Positions 7,357 to 16,381 of a stretch of DNA of 64,000 nt are shown one piece after another (positions within the stretch are counted from its first letter, which is position 1; the number at the start of each line of letters is the position of its first letter). The DNA comes from Pelomonas sp039929605. GTDB lineage: Bacteria; Pseudomonadota; Gammaproteobacteria; Burkholderiales; Burkholderiaceae_C. The stretch covers positions 1 through 64,000 of the forward strand of contig NZ_JBDSQX010000155.1 of NCBI RefSeq assembly GCF_039929605.1, read 5' to 3'. The notes beneath the pieces were generated by a model that saw only the letters and a list, made by a program, of their open reading frames with translations, was not told the origin of the DNA and did no database searches. The position numbers and the translations under genes are program-made.

Positions 7357-8757
7357 TCAATGAGAGGGTTGCCGCACCGGCAGCACGATGCGGAAGGTGG
7401 TCCCCTCGCCGACCCGGCTTTGCACCTCGATGCGCCCGTGGTGCCTTTGCACGATGCCGTAAGAGAGCGACAAACCTAGCCCCGTGCCCTTGCCGACCGG
7501 CTTGGTGGTGAAGAAGGGATCAAAGATGCGCGACAGGTGCTGCGCCGCGATGCCGCAGCCGGTGTCGGCCACTTCGATCCATACGTGGTCGTCTTCGGTC
7601 CCCGTGCTCACGGTGATGCACCCGCGCTCCGACCCCATGGCGTGCGCGGCGTTGACCACCAGATTCATCACCACCTGGTTGATCTGCGAGGCCAGGCACT
7701 CGATCTCCGGGATCTGCCCGTAGGTCTTGACGATGTCGGCCATCTGGCGCACTTCGCTGGCGACGATGTTCAGCGTCGAGTTGATGCCCTGATGCAGGTT
7801 GGCCAAGCGCCATTCCTGCGCCGAGTCGACCTGCGAGAACTCCCTCAGGTCTTGGACGATGGCGCGCACCCGCTCGATGCCTTCCCTGGACTCGCGCATC
7901 AGCCCGGGCATGTCTTCCTTCAGGTAGTCGAGCTGCAGGTCCTCGCGCAGGCGTGCCAGGCCGCTGGTGGTGGCGGGCGAGTTCAGCTGGGCGGCCGCGC
8001 GCTCGTAGGCGCCGAGCAACTGCATCAGGTTGTCGAAGTAGCCCTGCATCGCGCCGAAGTTGGAGCAGACGAAGCCGATGGGGTTGTTGATCTCATGCGC
8101 GACGCCGGCGGCGAGCTGGCCGATGGAGGCCAGCTTCTCCGATTGCACCAGCTGGCTCTCCCGGCGCAGGCGCTCGGACATTTCCGCCTGCAGGGCTTCG
8201 TTGGCGTGCACCAGCTTGACGGTGCGCTCCTCGACCGCCGCCTCGAGCTGGTCGATCTGCAGGCCGGCCTGCTGGGTCGACTCCCATTTGGCGGTCAGCG
8301 CGCTGGCCAGTTGGCGCACCTCGATGTTGTCGAACGGCTTTTTCAGGATCAGCAGCCGGTCGCGCGCGTCCAGGCGGGTCAGCACCTCTTCCCACGACGT
8401 GTCCGAATAGGCAGTGCAGATGACGACCTGCAGGCGCGGGTCAACCCGCCACAGGTGCTCGATGGTCTCGACGCCGTCCCAGCCCGGGGGCATGCGCATG
8501 TCGACGAAGGCCATCGCATAGGGGCGGCCGGCGCCCAGCGACGCTTGCACCTTGGCGAGACCCTCTTCTCCCTGGTAGGCCGAGTCGAGCTCGAACGGCA
8601 CCTCGACCGACTTGACCTCGTCGTCGAACAGCGCGGCCTTGGCAGCGTCGAGCGCCGACTTGGCCGCCGACGGCGGCAGCAGGATCTTGCGGAAGTCCTC
8701 GTGGATGGTGGGCATGTCGTCCACGAGCAGGATGCGTCGGTTCTGGATCGGGTTCAT
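7357..8757 (-). CDS. Hybrid receiver-histidine kinase (cytosolic)
   Basis: 466 residues without membrane segments. An N-terminal receiver (residues 7-150, phospho-acceptor Asp86 in AFVDMRMP, Lys140) carries an atypical insert rich in Ala and Asp at about 30-60. A coiled-coil linker (165-205), a HisKA dimerisation domain with His221 in AAGVAHEINNP and a HATPase domain (NLVVNAAHAM, DTGCGIA, GTGLGLSLS) follow. The receiver-first order suggests phosphorylation by an upstream kinase tunes its own kinase activity. Its start overlaps the stop of the membrane kinase gene as ATGA, so the two are coupled in the arm headed by the S8 peptidase. Confidence 0.9.
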   Translation of the reverse strand: MNPIQNRRILLVDDMPTIHEDFRKILLPPSAAKSALDAAKAALFDDEVKSVEVPFELDSAYQGEEGLAKVQASLGAGRPYAMAFVDMRMPPGWDGVETIEHLWRVDPRLQVVICTAYSDTSWEEVLTRLDARDRLLILKKPFDNIEVRQLASALTAKWESTQQAGLQIDQLEAAVEERTVKLVHANEALQAEMSERLRRESQLVQSEKLASIGQLAAGVAHEINNPIGFVCSNFGAMQGYFDNLMQLLGAYERAAAQLNSPATTSGLARLREDLQLDYLKEDMPGLMRESREGIERVRAIVQDLREFSQVDSAQEWRLANLHQGINSTLNIVASEVRQMADIVKTYGQIPEIECLASQINQVVMNLVVNAAHAMGSERGCITVSTGTEDDHVWIEVADTGCGIAAQHLSRIFDPFFTTKPVGKGTGLGLSLSYGIVQRHHGRIEVQSRVGEGTTFRIVLPVRQPSH

Positions 8758-10421
8758 GAGGCCGAGCTCCCTGTGGGTGGCTGCAGCGGCAGCTTGAGGG
8801 TGAAGGTGGCGCCGAGGCCGGCGCCTTCGCTATGGGCAACGAGCGTGCCACCCATCTCGCGCGCGGCCAGCACGCAGCTGTGCAGGCCGAAGCCATGCCC
8901 ATCCTTCTTGGTGGTGAAGCCGTGCGCAAAGATGCGCGTCAGGTTGTCCGCCGGAATGCCCTCGCCGGTGTCGCTGACGCCGACCTGCAGCGTGCCGTCC
9001 GGCGCCACCTGCACGCCCAACGTGAGCCGGTGGCCGGCATCGGCCCCACCCTTCATGGCGAAGCGCGCGTTGCCGATCAGGTTGACCAGGATCAGCAGCA
9101 CGCGGTGCTTGTCGAGCATCAGCAGCGGCACCGCCGCGAACTCCCTGACCACACTGACCTGGTGGTCGGCCAGGCCGCCGGTGTCGATGCGCAGCGCGTC
9201 CTCGACCAGGTCGATGATCTGGACCTCCTCCACGACGCTGGACGCCCCGGCATAGGACTGCTGCGTCGCCACGATTTCCTTGATGTGCTTGACGCTCTTG
9301 GTCAGCGCGGCGAGCTCGGCGGCAATGCCCTGGCGCTCCTCGGCCAGCGCCTCGGCCAGCTGCTTCAGGTAGCCCGGCAACAGGCGGCCACGCGGGTCGC
9401 TCGTGAGGTAGTCGCCCAAGTCATGGGCATGCGCGTCCATCAGTGCGACGGCACGCGCCAGGCCGCTCGATTCCGAATCACGCACCTTGGCGCCGATCAG
9501 CTCGGCCGACACGTTGACGCTGTTGAGCACATTGCCCACGTTGTGCAGCACGTTGGTGGCGATCTCGGCCATGCCGGCATGGCGGGCGTTCTCCAGCATC
9601 TGGCGCTGCGCGGCCTGCTGCTCGCGCGCCTTGCGCACCGCCTCCTCGGCCTCCTCGCGGCGGAAAAAGTAGTGCCCGGTGGTCAGCAGGATGACGATGA
9701 TCGGCACGGCCGCCACCACCACAACAATCCCCGAGCTGCGAAAGCTCAGGTACAGGAAGCTGGCGACCGAGGCATTGCCCGCATAGGCCACGCCGAGCCA
9801 GCCGAACGAGTCGATGAAGCTGCGCAGGCGCAACGGCTCGTTGCTCTTCAGGCGCGCGACCATCGTCACCATGACGGTGTTGATGACGAAGTAGGCCAGC
9901 GCGAAGCAGATGGCGCCGGCCAGCAGCAGGCCGTCGTTGTCCAGCCCGTGGCGCCGCAGGGCGTCGAGCGCCGCATGCAGCAGCGAGCCGGCACTGAACA
10001 TCGCGACGGCCGCCATCGCCGGGCTGGCGATGCGGCTCGTCCAGCGCCGGGAGGTGCGGTAGGAGCCCACCGCCGCCTCGCAGGCGGAGGCGATCGCGGC
10101 CGCCTCCGGCCCGTCCAGCAGCAGCAGCAGGAAGATGAAGATCTCGCCCGCAGTGAAGGAGTTGGTCGAGCGCGGGATGCGCACCGGCACCAGCCCCGCC
10201 AGCATCGCCAGCACCGTGCCGCCGGCGAGGTGCAGCCAGGCCTGCGGCGGCAGCCCGGCGACATGCTGCACGGCGTGCGCCAGCACGGCCAGACCGAACA
10301 CGACCATGGACCACCAGTACACCGTGGCCCGGCGGTTGTAGTCGGGCATGAGCCGCTCGTGCAGACGCAACCACCATGCCTGCCGTTGCGGGTTCGTTGC
10401 CACCATGGCCGCCGGGTTCAT
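8754..10421 (-). CDS. Membrane sensor histidine kinase, LHNVGN-type
   Basis: A 555-residue inner-membrane kinase. About seven hydrophobic segments fill residues 35-250 with little periplasmic loop, so it probably senses a membrane or intramembrane signal. A coiled coil precedes an unusual phospho-acceptor block, NVLHNVGNVLNSVNVS (His293), followed by a HATPase domain (NLIGNARFAM, DTGEGIP, GFGLHS). The HNVGN form of the H-box differs from the common HExxNP. The ATG at 10421 has GAGG upstream and leaves seven bases after the peptidase stop; an in-frame start at 10457 would overlap the peptidase gene. The downstream receiver-kinase is a likely phosphorelay partner. Confidence 0.88.
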   Translation of the reverse strand: MNPAAMVATNPQRQAWWLRLHERLMPDYNRRATVYWWSMVVFGLAVLAHAVQHVAGLPPQAWLHLAGGTVLAMLAGLVPVRIPRSTNSFTAGEIFIFLLLLLDGPEAAAIASACEAAVGSYRTSRRWTSRIASPAMAAVAMFSAGSLLHAALDALRRHGLDNDGLLLAGAICFALAYFVINTVMVTMVARLKSNEPLRLRSFIDSFGWLGVAYAGNASVASFLYLSFRSSGIVVVVAAVPIIVILLTTGHYFFRREEAEEAVRKAREQQAAQRQMLENARHAGMAEIATNVLHNVGNVLNSVNVSAELIGAKVRDSESSGLARAVALMDAHAHDLGDYLTSDPRGRLLPGYLKQLAEALAEERQGIAAELAALTKSVKHIKEIVATQQSYAGASSVVEEVQIIDLVEDALRIDTGGLADHQVSVVREFAAVPLLMLDKHRVLLILVNLIGNARFAMKGGADAGHRLTLGVQVAPDGTLQVGVSDTGEGIPADNLTRIFAHGFTTKKDGHGFGLHSCVLAAREMGGTLVAHSEGAGLGATFTLKLPLQPPTGSSAS

Positions 10422-10428
10422 CACGGCC

Positions 10429-12702
10429 TCACGGCTCGCCGCGATGGTTGGTTTCACTCATGACGACGCCTTCACTCATGACCAGTCCCTCGCTCATGAC
10501 GATGCCTTCACTCATGACGATACCCTCGCTCATGACAATGCCCTCACTCATGACGATGCCTTCGCTCATCACGATGCCCTCGCTCATGACGATGCCTTCG
10601 CTCATGACGATGCCGCTGCCCGAGGCCAGCCAGCCCGACAGCGTGGCGACCGGCATGAACAGCCCGGTGCGTGCGCGCAGCGAGCTGCCGCCAGCCAGCG
10701 GGCTCGCCCAGACGACGCCGGCAGTGACGAAGCGCTGGTTGGGCGCGCGGGCCACCGTGATCGCCCGCACCCACTGGCCGGCGGCTTCCCCGGCGCGTGC
10801 GGGTGCGTAGACCACCGTGAGGCGCTGCGCCGAGTTGCGCACCCAGACCAGGCGCGGGTCGTAGATCGGCTGGAACTGCGTGAACAGCGCGGCGCCGCTC
10901 AGCAGGTGCGAGCCACCGGCGAAGACGATGCGGCCCCAGGCCACCTGGGCGCCATTGATGACCGACACCGGCGCCGGCATGGCCTTGCCGGGCGCCAGCA
11001 GGGGCGCGCCCGGCTGCAGGGTGCCCGCGTCGATGGCGCTGGCCACGTCGGTGCGCAGCGCGCTGGCCAGGCGCACGGCACCATCGATGTTGAGCAGGCC
11101 CGCGCCCTGCTGCAGCAGGTTGGCGCCGGCTATCGGCTGTGCGGCGTACTGCAGCATCGCCTTGATCAGCGGCGGCGTGAGCCCGGGGTTGGCCTGCAGC
11201 ATCAGCGCCACCGTGCCAGCCACGACCGGCGCCGCCACCGACGTGCCACTCAGGTTCATCAGCTGCTGCTGGCGCAGCTGCGCCGTGCCGCCAAAGGGCG
11301 CCGACAGCTCGGGATAGGTGCTAGGCAGGTAGCTCCAGTCGCCGCCGCGGCCCGGCCCGCTGGCCAGCATGCTGACCACCTTGTTGCCGGGGGCCACCAG
11401 GTCGGGCTTGAGCAGGTTGTCGACGCGGCGCATGCCGTCGCTGGCGATGCGGACGCCGCGCGTCGGGCCGCGCGAGCTGAAGAAGTTGACGCTGTCGTCG
11501 TCGCGCCGCGCCGTGGCGTGCGTGTTGGCCGCGCCGACGGTGATGACCGACGGCTCGTTGCCCGGCGCGCTGATGCCACCGTACTGCTCGGCGCCAGCGG
11601 CCGTCTGGCCGTAGTTGCCGGCGGCCACCACCACCGTGATGCCGGCCGCCACCGCGCTGCGTACCGCGCGGCACAGCGGGTCGGTGAGATAGGACTCGCT
11701 GGAATCAGCGGCCAGGCTGACGTTGAGGACGCGGATGTTGTATTCCCGCGCATGCTGGATGACCCAGTCGATGCCTGCCAGCACGTCGCTGAGCTGGCCG
11801 GTGCCGGCGTCGTCGAGCACCTTCACGTCGAACAGGTTCGCGTTCGGCGCGATGCCGGTCGAATCCACCGCCTGGTAGGCGCCGCGCCCCGCCGCCACGC
11901 CGGCGACGTGGCTGCCATGGCCATAACTGTCAACCTCAGCGGCGCCGTCGGCAGCGATCCTCCTTTCGAAGGCGGACATCGCCTGGCTGCCTTGCCCACC
12001 CGCTAAGGTGGAGGTGGAAAGGTCAATGCCGGCCGTCCAGTCACGCAGGCGGCCGACACCGGCGTCGCCCACCTTCAGGAAGTCGACCGCGCGCAGCACG
12101 CGCGAGCGTTGCGGGCCCGTGCCGCGCAGGTTGTCGTGATCGGGGTCGATGCCCGAATCCAGCACCGCGATGCCGATACCGCTGCCGTCCAGGCCCGGCG
12201 CCGAGCCGATGCCACTACCGCTGCCACGAACAGTGGCAGCGCCCGTCGCCAGCTCCAGCGCGCTGGCGGTGCGGGCGGCGGGCCGGTTGGGCGAGACGCT
12301 CTGCACGTCGGCCCGCGCGGCGATCTCGGTTAGGCGGCTGGCGGGCAGCATCACGGACAGCGCCCGCACCGACACATAGCGGTGGTAGACCGAGCCGCCC
12401 GCGGCCAGCACATGGGCGCGCAGCTCGGCCAGCTCGGGGTCGGCCGAGCTGCTGACGATCAAGGCCTTGACGTAGCGCGTGCCGGCTGCTTCACGCGCCC
12501 AGGGGTGGCGGATGGGGGCGCGCACATCGAGCGCCTGCCGCAGGTCCGGCGCGATCTTGTCCGATGCGCCGGCCTGCGCTCGCGCTGGCAGCGGGCCGAA
12601 CAACAGGCCCAGCAGGACTGCGGCCAGAAAGGCGCCGAGCAGGCCGCGTGCCGCGCGGAACTCGACGAGGACGATGAAGGGGAGTGGTGAAGTAATGCGC
12701 AT
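10429..12702 (-). CDS. Exported S8 (subtilisin-like) serine peptidase with GIVMSE repeat tail
   Basis: 757 residues. A long signal sequence or membrane anchor (about residues 1-44, ending ARAQA) precedes a propeptide-like region. The subtilase domain has an intact triad: Asp182 in AVLDSGID, His262 in GHGSHVAG and Ser488 in SGTSVAAP, with oxyanion Asn363 in AAGNYG. A beta-rich C-terminal domain follows, and the protein ends in nine tandem hexapeptides, seven GIVMSE then GLVMSE and GVVMSE. The start at 12702 has AGGAG five bases upstream; the longer frame to 12993 lacks support. It heads an operon with two histidine kinases and faces a divergent ECF sigma factor gene, suggesting a proteolysis-linked envelope signalling role (inference). 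Confidence 0.92.
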   Translation of the reverse strand: MRITSPLPFIVLVEFRAARGLLGAFLAAVLLGLLFGPLPARAQAGASDKIAPDLRQALDVRAPIRHPWAREAAGTRYVKALIVSSSADPELAELRAHVLAAGGSVYHRYVSVRALSVMLPASRLTEIAARADVQSVSPNRPAARTASALELATGAATVRGSGSGIGSAPGLDGSGIGIAVLDSGIDPDHDNLRGTGPQRSRVLRAVDFLKVGDAGVGRLRDWTAGIDLSTSTLAGGQGSQAMSAFERRIAADGAAEVDSYGHGSHVAGVAAGRGAYQAVDSTGIAPNANLFDVKVLDDAGTGQLSDVLAGIDWVIQHAREYNIRVLNVSLAADSSESYLTDPLCRAVRSAVAAGITVVVAAGNYGQTAAGAEQYGGISAPGNEPSVITVGAANTHATARRDDDSVNFFSSRGPTRGVRIASDGMRRVDNLLKPDLVAPGNKVVSMLASGPGRGGDWSYLPSTYPELSAPFGGTAQLRQQQLMNLSGTSVAAPVVAGTVALMLQANPGLTPPLIKAMLQYAAQPIAGANLLQQGAGLLNIDGAVRLASALRTDVASAIDAGTLQPGAPLLAPGKAMPAPVSVINGAQVAWGRIVFAGGSHLLSGAALFTQFQPIYDPRLVWVRNSAQRLTVVYAPARAGEAAGQWVRAITVARAPNQRFVTAGVVWASPLAGGSSLRARTGLFMPVATLSGWLASGSGIVMSEGIVMSEGIVMSEGIVMSEGIVMSEGIVMSEGIVMSEGLVMSEGVVMSETNHRGEP
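10453..10614 (-). repeat. Nine tandem 18-bp units encoding GIVMSE hexapeptides
   Basis: Nine uninterrupted 18-base units lie inside the 3' end of the S8 peptidase gene. Units differ mainly at third codon positions (GAG/GAA for Glu, AGC/AGT for Ser, GGC/GGT for Gly, GTC/GTG for Val, ATC/ATT for Ile), while the hexapeptide changes only in the last two units (Ile to Leu or Val). There are no spacers, so this is not a CRISPR array. Confidence 0.97.
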
Positions 12703-13130
12703 GAGGACTCCTGTGCGGGCTGCATGAGACGCCGGCCATACGGGCAAGAGGAGCCGCTGAACTGCCGCAGTGGCGGAGCTGCCGCCTTCGACCCCGCATC
12801 GGGCATCGAAGGACGATGGACGCAGCACCTCGCGGTGCCGCTCCATCTCTATGGCAACCCCGCTGTCGTGGCCCGAAGGCTGTAGACCGGAAGCTTTGCG
12901 ACCCCGGCTTTCGCTCGGGTGTGCCTTTGTCATCAAGTGACTTGAATGTATGGAAACGCACCCGGCCGTGCCTGCGGCACTTGCGCCCGCCAACGTCAGA
13001 AGTCACGAAATGCAACCTTGATACAACTTCTTCTTGCTATCGGCTCAGTCACAACTCAGCCAGGCGGCTATGGCCAGGCCTCACCGAGCTGGGGATACCC
13101 CTCGCAGCCCGCGCGCCCGAGCATGGCGAC
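12703..13130. promoter_or_regulatory. Divergent promoter region between S8 peptidase and ECF sigma genes
   Basis: This 428-base gap lies between the outward-facing starts of the peptidase-kinase operon and the sigma factor-kinase operon, so both promoters must be here. A small hairpin GTGCC-TGC-GGCAC is at 12968-12980. A relatively AT-rich stretch at about 13010-13045 (TTGATA followed by CTTCTTCTTGCTATCGG) could hold the sigma-operon promoter, but spacing is not canonical. No recognisable gene is present; open frames through it lack codon and start support. Confidence 0.5.
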
Positions 13131-13670
13131 ATGACCGAAATCACCCTGCTGCTGACGGCCCTGGCGAGCGGCGATGCCGATGCGCGCGACCGCCTCTACA
13201 CCCTGCTCTACCCCGAACTCAAGCGCCTGGCGCGCAGCCATCTCGCCGGCCAGGCGCCGATGACGCTGGAACCGGCGGCGCTGATCCACGAGGTTTGGCT
13301 GAAAAGCGCAGGCCGCGAAGGCGCGTTGCATCGCGGCCAGTTCTTCGCGCACGCCAGCAAGGTCATGCGCAGCGTCATCGTCGACCACGTGCGCGAGCGC
13401 CATGCCGACAAGCGCGGCGGCGGGGTGGCGAGCGTGACGCTGTCCACCGCCGCGTTGGAGCAGCTAGGCGCCCCCGATGTCCTCAAGCTCGACGAGGTGC
13501 TGCAGACGCTGGAACGCGCCGACGACCGGGCGCACCAGGTGGTGCAGATGCGCTTTTTCGGCGGGCTGGAGATGGAGGAGATTGCCGAGGTGCTGGGCGT
13601 GTCGGTGCCGACCGTGAAGCGCGACTGGCGCAAGGCGCGAGCCTTCCTGTTCGACGCATTGCAGGCGTGA
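13131..13670 (+). CDS. ECF-family RNA polymerase sigma factor (TIGR02999-like)
   Basis: A 179-residue sigma-70 family factor with region 2 at about 15-85 (LAGQAPMTLEPAALIHEVWL, RSVIVDHVRERHADKR) and region 4 at about 120-178 (MRFFGGLEMEEIAEVLGVSV helix-turn-helix). The sequence fits the subgroup often called TIGR02999, first noted in Acidobacteria, whose genes commonly neighbour Ser/Thr kinases rather than anti-sigma factors. No anti-sigma gene is adjacent; the next gene on the strand is a Ser/Thr kinase with helical repeats, so control by phosphorylation is a reasonable inference. ATG 13131 was chosen; a longer upstream frame adds sequence unlike any sigma factor. Confidence 0.9.
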   Translation: MTEITLLLTALASGDADARDRLYTLLYPELKRLARSHLAGQAPMTLEPAALIHEVWLKSAGREGALHRGQFFAHASKVMRSVIVDHVRERHADKRGGGVASVTLSTAALEQLGAPDVLKLDEVLQTLERADDRAHQVVQMRFFGGLEMEEIAEVLGVSVPTVKRDWRKARAFLFDALQA

Positions 13671-13673
13671 CGA

Positions 13674-13810
13674 GCCCCTCGCCCAATCTCGCGCCGCTGG
13701 ACGCGGGCGAGCCTGGTCGGTCCCCCGAGGGGACGGCGATGCTCGCGGCATCGAGCCGCAAGCACGTCGCCATGGCGGGCCGGCTTGGGAGCGGCCCGGC
13801 GCTCGACCCG
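13674..13810 (+). repeat. Dispersed structured repeat, copy B
   Basis: It begins three bases after the sigma factor stop with GCCCCTCGCC and ends at GCGCTCGACCCG. Aligned with the reverse complement of copy A it differs at only scattered positions over about 130 bases. The middle hairpin (13741-13763) carries a G-U pair where copy A has a full pair. This element fills almost the entire spacer between the sigma factor gene and the kinase gene. Confidence 0.85.
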
Positions 13811-13829
13811 GAATCAACGGGGCGCTGAG

Positions 13830-16370
13830 GTGAATACCATCGATCAGGCTGCGGTGCTGGCCGCCTTCGACGCCTGGCAGGACGCGAGCCCGGCCGAACG
13901 CGAGGCGCTGCTGGCGAAGCTGCCGGCCGCACAGCGCGAGCGGCTGCAAGCCCTCATCGCCGCCGACCGCCGGGCCGAGGCGCAGGATTTTCTGGCCCAG
14001 CCCGCGCAGTTGCCCACCGCGCCCGAGCTGGCCGGCCAGGTGCTGGGCGCGTGGACCTTGGTGGCGCCGCTCGGCAGCGGCGGCATGGGCGAGGTGTGGC
14101 GGGCACGGCGTAGCGACGGCGCCCACCAGGGCGAGGCGGCCATCAAGCTGCTGCACAGCCCCTGGCGCGGCGAATCCGCACGGGCACGCTTTCGCCGCGA
14201 GGGCGAGCTGCTGGCGCGGCTGACCCACCCGCACATCGCCCAACTGCTGGACATTGGCGAGGCGCAGCTCGGCGGCCTGCCCACGCGCTACCTGGTGCTG
14301 GAGCTGGTGGACGGCGAGCGCGTTGACACCTGGTGCGATGCGCAGAGCGCGAACGTCGACGCGCGGTTGCGGCTCTTCCTGCAGGTCTGCGACGCCGTGG
14401 CCCATGCCCACGCCAGGCTCGTCGTGCATCGCGATCTCAAGCCCAGCAACATCCTCGTCACGGCGGCGGGCCAGGTGAAGCTGCTGGACTTCGGTGTCGC
14501 CAAGCTGCTGGCGGATGACACCGGCCCCGAGCTGACGCGACAAGCCGCCGCTGGCATGACGCCCGAGTACGCTGCGCCCGAGCAGCTGCGCGGCGAGCCG
14601 GTCAGCACGGCCACCGACGTCTACGCGCTGGGCCGCCTGCTGTGCCTGCTGCTGACCGGCCAGCGCGAGCCCGGCCCCAAGCTGCGCGGCGAGCTGGCGC
14701 TGATCGTGGCGCGTGCAGTGAAGGAGAAGCCGGAGGAACGCTATGCCGGCGCGAGCGCGCTGGCCGAAGACGTGCGCCGCTATCTCGACCATCGACCCAT
14801 CACCGCCCGGCCCGACTCGCTGGCCTACCGCAGCGCCAAGTTCGCGCGCCGCTACCGGCTGCAACTGGCGGCACTCGGCCTGGTGATGGCGAGCTTGATC
14901 GTCGGCGTGACGGCGGCGACCTGGCAATGGCAGGAGGCCCGCCGCGAGGCCGAGCGCACGCGGCGTGTGCAGAGCGTGCTGACGGAGCTGCTGGCCGGCC
15001 TCAGCCCCGATGCGTCGGGCAGCGCGACCGTGCCCATGATCGAGCTGCTACGGCGCAGCTGGGCCGAGGCGAAGCGGCGCTTAGGCGACGACCCGGCGCT
15101 GCTGGCCGAGGTGGCCCGGCCGCTGGGGCTGCTGCTGAACCAGTCCGGCGACATGGCGCTGGCCGCCGAGGCCTTGGGGCTGGCGCACGCGCAGTTGCAG
15201 GGCCGCGGCGAGACCGGCCGCGAGGTGGCCTTCGAGCTGGCCAATGCACGGCGCCGGCTGGGCCAGGCCGATCAGGCTCGCCCGCTGCTCGAAGCCTTGG
15301 TTCCCGCCACGCCGAGCCAGGACGACGCGGTCGCCCTGTCCGCCCTCGCCCACCTCGGGGAGATGGCGATGGAGGAAGGCCAGCTCGACGCGGCGCAAAC
15401 CCTGCTGGCGCGCGCCGAGCGCGGGGTGCGCGAGCGCTTCGGCACGACGCATGAACGCTACCGCCGCGTGGCCGATGCGCTGTCGAGCCTGGCCCGTGCC
15501 CAGGGCCGCTGGGATGAGGCCAGACGCTGGCTGCAAGCCCTCGTCGCTGCCAGCGACGGCTCCGGGCGGCTGATCGCGGCGCAGGCCCGCATGGCGGCGG
15601 CGACGATGGAGGTCGAACTCGGCCACCATGCCGCCGCCGTGCCGCTGTTGCGTGCCAGCGTGCAGGAACTGACCGAGGTGCTGGGGCCGGTCGACTTGAA
15701 CACCGTCGCCACTCGCTCATGGCTGGCGACGGCGCTGTTCCACCACGGCCAGCGCGACGAGGCCGCCCGCGAGGCCGAAGCCGCCTGGGCACAGGCCCGG
15801 CGCGGCGGTGACGCCACCTCGGCCGCCATCATCGGCCTGGTCGCCGCGCGCCAGCAGCTGCGGCGCGGTGACACCGCCGCCGCCGAGGCGCGGCTGGCTG
15901 CCCTGCTGGCCGAACTGCAGGCCGCCGGCAGCCCGGCCGCCGAACGAGCCCGGGCCCTGCTGGGAGAGGCCGCGCTGCGCCGCGGGCACGTGGCCGACGC
16001 TGGCGCGCTGCTGGGCCGGGCCGACGCCGCCCAGCGCGAGCTGCTGGGCCCGCGCGACACCGACCGCTGGCCCACACTGGCCTTGCTGGGCCTGACACAC
16101 GAAGCCGCCGGCCGCCCGGCGCAGGCCCATGCGGCCTACCGCGAGGCGCTGGCCCTCGCAGACGCCGGCCTGCCACCCGGCCACCCCGATCGCGGGCGAC
16201 TGCGGGCCCTCGCCGCCCTCGGCGGCCCGGATGCCCGGGCCGCGCTCGACGCCTATGCCAACGCGCTGGCCGACCGCGCTGACGCCGGGGCCACGCGCGC
16301 AAGGCTGGCGCAATTGCTATCGTCCACATCCCACCCGGCGCCGCCGGGGCTGGCTCTGCTGGACTTCTGA
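13830..16370 (+). CDS. Membrane Ser/Thr protein kinase with TPR-like C-terminal region
   Basis: 846 residues. A Hanks-type kinase domain (about 70-325) has the glycine loop GSGGMGEV (82-89), Lys106, catalytic HRDLKPSN (Asp202), DFG (Asp220) and an APE motif near 249, so it should be active. A single transmembrane helix at about 346-363 separates it from roughly 480 residues of Ala/Arg-rich helical hairpins that look like tetratricopeptide repeats, presumably periplasmic. The GTG at 13830 is the chosen start; no ATG is available before the kinase domain. It follows the ECF sigma factor gene, with repeat copy B between, and precedes a small exported protein. A partner role with the sigma factor is inferred. 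Confidence 0.9.
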   Translation: MNTIDQAAVLAAFDAWQDASPAEREALLAKLPAAQRERLQALIAADRRAEAQDFLAQPAQLPTAPELAGQVLGAWTLVAPLGSGGMGEVWRARRSDGAHQGEAAIKLLHSPWRGESARARFRREGELLARLTHPHIAQLLDIGEAQLGGLPTRYLVLELVDGERVDTWCDAQSANVDARLRLFLQVCDAVAHAHARLVVHRDLKPSNILVTAAGQVKLLDFGVAKLLADDTGPELTRQAAAGMTPEYAAPEQLRGEPVSTATDVYALGRLLCLLLTGQREPGPKLRGELALIVARAVKEKPEERYAGASALAEDVRRYLDHRPITARPDSLAYRSAKFARRYRLQLAALGLVMASLIVGVTAATWQWQEARREAERTRRVQSVLTELLAGLSPDASGSATVPMIELLRRSWAEAKRRLGDDPALLAEVARPLGLLLNQSGDMALAAEALGLAHAQLQGRGETGREVAFELANARRRLGQADQARPLLEALVPATPSQDDAVALSALAHLGEMAMEEGQLDAAQTLLARAERGVRERFGTTHERYRRVADALSSLARAQGRWDEARRWLQALVAASDGSGRLIAAQARMAAATMEVELGHHAAAVPLLRASVQELTEVLGPVDLNTVATRSWLATALFHHGQRDEAAREAEAAWAQARRGGDATSAAIIGLVAARQQLRRGDTAAAEARLAALLAELQAAGSPAAERARALLGEAALRRGHVADAGALLGRADAAQRELLGPRDTDRWPTLALLGLTHEAAGRPAQAHAAYREALALADAGLPPGHPDRGRLRALAALGGPDARAALDAYANALADRADAGATRARLAQLLSSTSHPAPPGLALLDF

Positions 16371-16381
16371 CGGAGGACTTG

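Noticed and set aside
10453..10614. CRISPR array
   Set aside because: The 18-base units are contiguous without spacers, lie within a coding frame and have no cas genes near.
10348..12006. Long plus-strand open frame with His-Asp-Asp repeats
   Set aside because: It is antisense to the S8 peptidase gene; its repeats are the complement of the GIVMSE tract, and the peptidase has an intact triad, signal sequence and ribosome-binding site.
12703..12993. Extended N-terminus of the S8 peptidase
   Set aside because: The added 97 residues lack coding character and lie in the divergent promoter region; ATG 12702 starts a clear signal sequence after AGGAG.
13068..14927. Large minus-strand open frames opposite the sigma factor and kinase genes
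   Set aside because: High-GC shadow frames; the plus-strand proteins show complete family motifs.
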